Part shown: positions 60,050 to 64,000 of the stretch, in pieces
Layout of the letters: each line of letters starts with the position of its first letter
Position numbering within the stretch: the stretch's first letter is position 1
From: Kaistia granuli DSM 23481
Lineage (GTDB): Bacteria > Pseudomonadota > Alphaproteobacteria > Rhizobiales > Kaistiaceae
DNA: 64,000 nucleotides
Assembly: GCF_000380505.1 (NCBI RefSeq)
Contig: NZ_AQYH01000010.1
Span: forward strand, 186,001-250,000
Reading direction: 5' to 3'
Notes under the pieces: model-generated
Seen by the model: the letters and a program-made list of their open reading frames with translations, nothing else
Database searches by the model: none
Told to the model about the DNA's origin: nothing
Made by a program: the position numbers and the translations under genes

Positions 60050-60988
60050 ATGACCATTGCTCTCACCTTTCCCGGCCAGGGAAGCCAGGCCGTCGGCATG
60101 GGCAAGTCGCTTGCCGATAATTTCGCGGAAGCCCGGGCCGTCTTCGACGAGGTCGATGCGGCGCTCGGCGGGAAGCTCTCGGCCGTCATGTGGGACGGGC
60201 CGATCGAGACGCTGACGCTCACCGCCAATGCCCAGCCCGCCCTGATGGCGGTCAGCCTCGCCGCGCTTCGCGTGCTGGAGGCCCAAGGCTTCGAGGTTTC
60301 CAAGGCCGCTTATGTCGCGGGCCACTCGCTTGGCGAATATTCGGCGCTCGCCGCCGCCGGCAGCCTGTCGATCGGCGACGCCGCCCGGCTGCTGCGCATC
60401 CGCGGTTCCGCCATGCAGGCCGCCGTGCCGGTCGGCGAGGGCGCCATGGCGGCGCTGCTCGGCCTCGATTTTGAGACGGCCAAGGCGGTCGCCGACGAAG
60501 CCGCTCAGGGCGACGTCTGCGAGGCTGCGAACGACAACGGCCCCGGCCAGGTCGTCATCTCCGGCCACAAGGCGGCCGTCGAGCGGGCGCTCGACATCGC
60601 CAAGGCCAAGGGCGCCAAGCGTGCGCTGCTGCTGCCCGTCAGCGCGCCGTTCCATTGCCGCCTGATGCAGCCGGCCGCCGACGTGATGGCCGATGCGCTC
60701 GCCAAGGTGACGATCAACGCGCCCGTCGTGCCGCTGGTCGCCAATGTGCTGGCCGCGCCGATCTCCGATCCCACCGAAATTCGCAACCGTCTCGTCGAGC
60801 AGGTCACCGGCATGGTGCGCTGGCGCGATTCGATCGGCTGGCTCGCCGCCAATGGGGTGGACCTTTTTGCCGAGATTGGCGCCGGAAAGGTGCTTTCGGG
60901 GCTTGCCAAGCGCATCGCACCCGAGGCACAGACGCTGAATGTCGGCACGTCGGACGACGTCGCCGCCGCCGTCGAGCGTCTCGTTTGA
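60050..60988 (+). CDS. fabD: Malonyl-CoA:ACP transacylase
   Basis: A 312-residue FabD, which moves malonyl from CoA to acyl carrier protein. The start is ITIALTFPGQGSQAVGMGK-like (TFPGQGSQ), then the nucleophile Ser in AAYVAGHSLGEYSAL near residue 93. The active-site His lies in LPVSAPFHCRLMQPA near 200. The Arg before the loop MQAAVPVGEGAMAALLG is also typical. ATG 60050 follows GCCCGCC; the 284-bp gap from 59766 holds nothing else I can support. First gene of the fab cluster. Confidence 0.97.
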   Translation: MTIALTFPGQGSQAVGMGKSLADNFAEARAVFDEVDAALGGKLSAVMWDGPIETLTLTANAQPALMAVSLAALRVLEAQGFEVSKAAYVAGHSLGEYSALAAAGSLSIGDAARLLRIRGSAMQAAVPVGEGAMAALLGLDFETAKAVADEAAQGDVCEAANDNGPGQVVISGHKAAVERALDIAKAKGAKRALLLPVSAPFHCRLMQPAADVMADALAKVTINAPVVPLVANVLAAPISDPTEIRNRLVEQVTGMVRWRDSIGWLAANGVDLFAEIGAGKVLSGLAKRIAPEAQTLNVGTSDDVAAAVERLV

Positions 60989-61023
60989 GTGTTCCGGAAC
61001 ACGGTAACCAGAAGGAAGTCGTC

Positions 61024-61761
61024 ATGTTCGATTTGACCGGCAAGCGCGCGCTGGTGACCGGCGCGAGCGGTGGCATCGGTCGGGCGATCGCCCTGGCCCT
61101 GCACAAGCAGGGCGCGACCGTCGCCATCTCGGGCACCCGGCGCGAGGCGCTGGACGCACTGGCGACCGAGCTCGGCACCAACGTGCACGTCCTGCCGTGC
61201 AACTTGTCGGTCGCCGAAGAGGTCGAGGCGCTGGTTCCGCGCGCCGAAGAGGCGCTCGGCGAGCTCGACATCCTGGTCAACAATGCCGGCATCACCCGCG
61301 ACATGCTGTTCGCGCGCCTGTCCGATGAGGCCTGGCAGGAAGTTCTCGACGTCAATCTGACGTCCGCCTTCCGCCTGACCCGCGCGGCGCTGCGCGGCAT
61401 GATGCGTCGCCGCAGCGGCCGCATCATCTCGATGACGTCGATCGTCGCCGTCACCGGCAATGCCGGGCAGGGCAACTACACGGCGTCCAAGGCGGCGCTG
61501 ATCGCGATGTCGAAATCGCTGGCCCAGGAAGTCGCCAGCCGCAACGTCACGGTCAACTGCGTCGCGCCCGGTTTCATCGAAACGGCGATGACGGACGCAT
61601 TGAACGAAAAGATTCGCACCGCACTGCTCGAGCGGGTTCCGGCGAAGCGTCTCGGCTCGCCCGAGGATATCGCCGCCGCGGTGGTCTATCTGGCGTCTGA
61701 AGAAGCGTCCTACGTGACCGGCCAAACCCTGCACGTAAACGGTGGTATGGCTATGATCTAA
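61024..61761 (+). CDS. fabG: 3-oxoacyl-ACP reductase
   Basis: A 245-residue short-chain dehydrogenase that reduces beta-ketoacyl-ACP with NADPH. Cofactor motif TGASGGIGRAIALAL at residues ~12-26, NNAGITRDMLF near 85, SMTSIVAVTGNAGQGNYTASKAAL with Ser, Tyr and Lys (YTASK near 151-155), and GFIETAMTDALNEK. ATG 61024 follows AGAAGGAAG; the longer open frame upstream lies inside fabD and is not used. It lies 35 bp after fabD and is followed by a UUCG-loop terminator. Confidence 0.97.
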   Translation: MFDLTGKRALVTGASGGIGRAIALALHKQGATVAISGTRREALDALATELGTNVHVLPCNLSVAEEVEALVPRAEEALGELDILVNNAGITRDMLFARLSDEAWQEVLDVNLTSAFRLTRAALRGMMRRRSGRIISMTSIVAVTGNAGQGNYTASKAALIAMSKSLAQEVASRNVTVNCVAPGFIETAMTDALNEKIRTALLERVPAKRLGSPEDIAAAVVYLASEEASYVTGQTLHVNGGMAMI

Positions 61762-61764
61762 TTG

Positions 61765-61792
61765 AGGAATTTGCCTTCGGGCAATTCCTTTT
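61765..61792 (+). terminator. Terminator between fabG and acpP
   Basis: AGGAATTTGCC pairs with GGCAATTCCT (one bulged T) around a TTCG tetraloop and is followed by TTTT. It begins 3 bases after the fabG stop, so acpP probably has its own promoter in 61793-62031, where AT-rich stretches (e.g. TTCTTAAACTATGTTAGGAC) lie. Confidence 0.85.
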
Positions 61793-62031
61793 GGAGTGGG
61801 TGGTCACGCCCCTCCGCTGCGGCTGGTCAAGGTTCTTAAACTATGTTAGGACCGCGCAATATCAGTGCCCCGTCTTCGCCGCTTTCGCGGTGGTGCGGGT
61901 GTGGATTGACGATCGCCGAAGACTAGTGACGATATCGCGGTGCGTTTTCGGGGGATTGCCGATACGTCCGGGTTTCCAGCGCGCGAGAAGTCGCGGAAAT
62001 AATAGACAGAGAACAATCGAGGTTTTTAGAC

Positions 62032-62268
62032 ATGAGCGACATCGCTGAGCGGGTTAAGAAGATCGTCATCGAGCATCTCGGCGTCGAAGCCGACAAGGTG
62101 ACCGAAGGCGCCAGCTTTATCGATGATCTCGGCGCGGACAGCCTCGACACGGTCGAGCTGGTCATGGCGTTCGAAGAAGAATTCGGCGTTGAGATCCCCG
62201 ACGATGCAGCCGAGACGATCCTGACGGTCGGCGACGCAGTAAGCTTCCTGGAGAAGAACGCCGGCTGA
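62032..62268 (+). CDS. acpP: Acyl carrier protein
   Basis: A 78-residue ACP. The phosphopantetheine site is Ser37 in [20 protein letters not shown], which is essentially invariant. The protein is very acidic, with N-terminal [20 protein letters not shown] and C-terminal [17 protein letters not shown] 62032 follows a purine-rich, AT-richer leader, as expected for one of the most abundant proteins. It carries acyl chains between FabD, FabG and FabF, whose genes flank it. Confidence 0.98.
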   Translation: MSDIAERVKKIVIEHLGVEADKVTEGASFIDDLGADSLDTVELVMAFEEEFGVEIPDDAAETILTVGDAVSFLEKNAG

Positions 62269-62342
62269 TTGCCGATGTTCATTCATCGTAAGCCAATGAC
62301 AAGAACGGCCGGACCCGCTTGGGTCCGGATCGGGGGAATCGT

Positions 62343-63605
62343 ATGAGACGTGTCGTTGTAACCGGGATGGGGATGGTGACGCCGCTCGGTTGCGGCGTCG
62401 ACGCCAACTGGGCCAATATTCTTGCCAGCAAGAGCGGCGCCCAGAAGGTCACGAGCTTCCAGGTCGATGACCTGCCGGCTCAGATCGCCTGTCTCATCCC
62501 GCACGGTGACAAGGCCGACGGCAAGTACAATCCGGACGACTGGATGGAGCCGAAGGATCAGCGCAAGGTCGATGATTTCATCGTCTACGCGATGGCCGCG
62601 GCCGACCAGGCCGTGCACGATTCGGGCTGGCTTCCGACTGCCTATGAGGACCAGATCCGCACCGGCGTGCTGATCGGCTCCGGCATTGGCGGCATCCAGG
62701 GCATTGTCGAGGCCGGCATCACGCTGCGCGACAAGGGCCCCCGCCGCATCAGCCCCTTCTTCATTCCGGGCCGCCTGATCAACCTGGCTTCCGGCCAGGT
62801 CTCGATCCGCTACGGCTTCAAGGGACCGAATCACTCGGTCGTGACGGCCTGCTCGACCGGTTCGCATGCCATCGGCGACGCTGCGCGCCTGATCGCGCTC
62901 GACGATGCCGACGTCATGATCGCCGGCGGCACCGAAGGCTCCGTCTCGCGCATCGCGCTGGCCGGCTTCGCTGCCTGCAAGGCGCTGGCGACCAATTTCA
63001 ACGATCGCCCCGAAGAAGCATCGCGTCCGTATGATCGCGACCGCGACGGCTTCGTCATGGGCGAGGGCTCCGGCATCGTCGTGCTCGAAGAGCGCGAACA
63101 CGCCATCGCCCGCGGCGCCAAGATCTATGGCGAGGTGATCGGCTACGGCATGTCCGGCGACGCCTATCACATCACCGCCCCGTCCGAGGACGGCGACGGC
63201 GCCTATCGCTGCATGGTCGCTGCGCTGAAGCGCGCCGGTCTGCAGCCATCCGATATCGACTACGTCAATGCCCATGGCACGTCGACCATGGCCGACGGCA
63301 TCGAACTGAAGGCCGTGGAGCGCGTTGTCGGCGATGCCGCCTCGACGATCTCCATGTCGTCGACCAAGTCCGCCACGGGCCATCTGCTCGGCGCGGCCGG
63401 CGCGGTCGAGGCGATCTATTCGCTGCTGGCGATCCGCGACAACGTCGCGCCGCCGACGATCAATCTCGACAATCCCTCCGTCGAGACGGCGATCGACCTT
63501 GTCCCCAAGGTGGCTCGCAAGCGGAAGATCGACGTCGCGCTTTCGAATTCCTTCGGTTTCGGCGGCACGAATGCGTCGCTGGTCTTCCGTCGGCACGCGG
63601 ATTGA
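62343..63605 (+). CDS. fabF: 3-oxoacyl-ACP synthase II
   Basis: A 420-residue KAS II that elongates acyl-ACP with malonyl-ACP. The nucleophile Cys170 lies in HSVVTACSTGSHAIGDAARL. The two catalytic His are in YVNAHGTSTMADG and KSATGHLLGAAGAVEAI, and the C-terminal FGFGGTNASLVFR is diagnostic. The start is ATG 62343 (MRRVVVTGMGMVTPLG) with GGGGGA upstream; the open frame continues 8 codons further up. It is 74 bp after acpP. Confidence 0.97.
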   Translation: MRRVVVTGMGMVTPLGCGVDANWANILASKSGAQKVTSFQVDDLPAQIACLIPHGDKADGKYNPDDWMEPKDQRKVDDFIVYAMAAADQAVHDSGWLPTAYEDQIRTGVLIGSGIGGIQGIVEAGITLRDKGPRRISPFFIPGRLINLASGQVSIRYGFKGPNHSVVTACSTGSHAIGDAARLIALDDADVMIAGGTEGSVSRIALAGFAACKALATNFNDRPEEASRPYDRDRDGFVMGEGSGIVVLEEREHAIARGAKIYGEVIGYGMSGDAYHITAPSEDGDGAYRCMVAALKRAGLQPSDIDYVNAHGTSTMADGIELKAVERVVGDAASTISMSSTKSATGHLLGAAGAVEAIYSLLAIRDNVAPPTINLDNPSVETAIDLVPKVARKRKIDVALSNSFGFGGTNASLVFRRHAD

Positions 63606-63606
63606 G

Positions 63607-63626
63607 AGCGCGGCTTCGCGCTTTCG
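63607..63626 (+). terminator. Weak hairpin after fabF
   Basis: AGCGCG/CGCGCT (6 bp, loop GCTT) directly follows the fabF stop, with only TT after the stem. It may attenuate rather than fully stop transcription into mltG. Confidence 0.35.
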
Positions 63627-63701
63627 CCATAATCCTCCATACAGTCGCATCTCGGCATCCGGATCGAGTCCGGGTGTCGTCATGTTGAGAAGTAGGGTGC
63701 G

Positions 63702-64000
63702 ATGAACGACACGAACCAACCGGGCGCCAAGGATAACAAGGCCGGCGAACCCGGCGACGGACGCCCGTCGGAGTTCGGAAATCGCATCAATCCGCGCAGT
63801 CCGGGCGACGCGCTTCGCCCGGAGCGTGTGCCGCCGCCGCCGCCGCGCTCGCAGCAGGCGCGCCACCCCATCGTCATCGTCATGAATTTCGCCATGACCA
63901 TCCTGGTCGTCGGCGTTCTCGGCGCAGCCGGCCTGTTCTTCTTCGGCAAGCTGCGTTTCGAGCAGCAAAGCCATTTCGACCAGCCCCGCACGGTGTCGAT
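63702..64000 (+). CDS. mltG: Endolytic transglycosylase MltG, N-terminal part (truncated by window)
   Basis: The first 99 residues of a protein that continues beyond the window. A hydrophilic, Pro-rich cytoplasmic start (MNDTNQPGAKDNKAGEPGDG on to RPERVPPPPPRSQQA) is followed by one membrane helix, IVIVMNFAMTILVVGVLGAAGLFFFG at ~57-82, then the beginning of a periplasmic region. This topology and its position right after fabF match MltG (YceG-like), which cuts nascent peptidoglycan strands. The catalytic domain is not in view. ATG 63702. Confidence 0.8.
   Translation, partial: MNDTNQPGAKDNKAGEPGDGRPSEFGNRINPRSPGDALRPERVPPPPPRSQQARHPIVIVMNFAMTILVVGVLGAAGLFFFGKLRFEQQSHFDQPRTVS

Noticed and set aside
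1-64000. CRISPR arrays, tRNA, rRNA, prophage or complete IS elements
   Set aside because: I looked for regular direct repeats, transposase or integrase motifs and tRNA-like cloverleafs and saw none; a tool-based scan would be needed to be certain for tRNA.

Overview
The window is a high-GC chromosomal segment of an alphaproteobacterium, most likely of the order Hyphomicrobiales (Rhizobiales). The evidence is an Omp2b-type porin, the rpsF-rpsR-DUF2232-rplI order, the fabD-fabG-acpP-fabF-mltG order, the phosphonate-associated DUF1045-phnM pair, and short dispersed palindromes of the kind common in rhizobial genomes. A Kaistia-like genus is a guess only. I see no rRNA, tRNA, CRISPR array, prophage or complete insertion sequence.

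Layout. 1-5424: the 3' end of putA, the K+ importer kup, a small P-loop kinase gene, a second relic copy of the kup 3' end, and a VOC protein. 5604-8150: a minus-strand operon of an unrecognised 310-aa protein, a SET-domain protein and an MFS transporter. 8452-14215: two CHASE4-GGDEF-EAL proteins flanking a YcaQ-like protein. 14236-15638: a divergent SGNH esterase and nitroreductase. 15930-21223: a sugar ABC importer without its ATPase, then a Gfo/Idh/MocA-aldo/keto reductase fusion. 21515-25957: regulator-rich DNA (LysR, TetR, HxlR), each regulator beside a small ORF or enzyme gene, plus a Nudix hydrolase. 26039-30568: Mrp, porin, RecO and a small secreted protein. 30783-35485: DUF1045-phnM, an NTF2-like protein, two L,D-transpeptidases and panB. 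35613-37663: an accessory pair made of a polysaccharide pyruvyl transferase-like protein and a QueC-like PP-loop protein.

37835-53178 is mostly housekeeping: a YfgM-like protein, der, a 2-hydroxyacid dehydrogenase, an SDR, purF, cvpA, radA, alr, a VOC protein, dnaB, cfa and the ribosomal operon rplI/DUF2232/rpsR/rpsF. 53654-57899 is a plus-strand group of a secreted alkaline phosphatase, a Tat-exported Cys protein and a LolD/FtsX-type ABC system whose periplasmic loop is His-rich, suggesting metal (zinc) handling. 57908-59765 has a small membrane protein and an Fsr-type MFS pump. 60050-64000 is the type II fatty-acid synthesis cluster, running into a truncated mltG.

The most interesting candidates for undescribed biology are the SET/MFS/unknown operon, the QueC-like PP-loop plus pyruvyl transferase pair, and the alkaline phosphatase/His-rich ABC locus. 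The best-supported regulatory signal is a pair of near-identical 17-bp palindromes between the tetR gene and its divergent VOC gene. The strongest sequence anomaly is a 93-bp in-frame duplicate of the kup 3' end.
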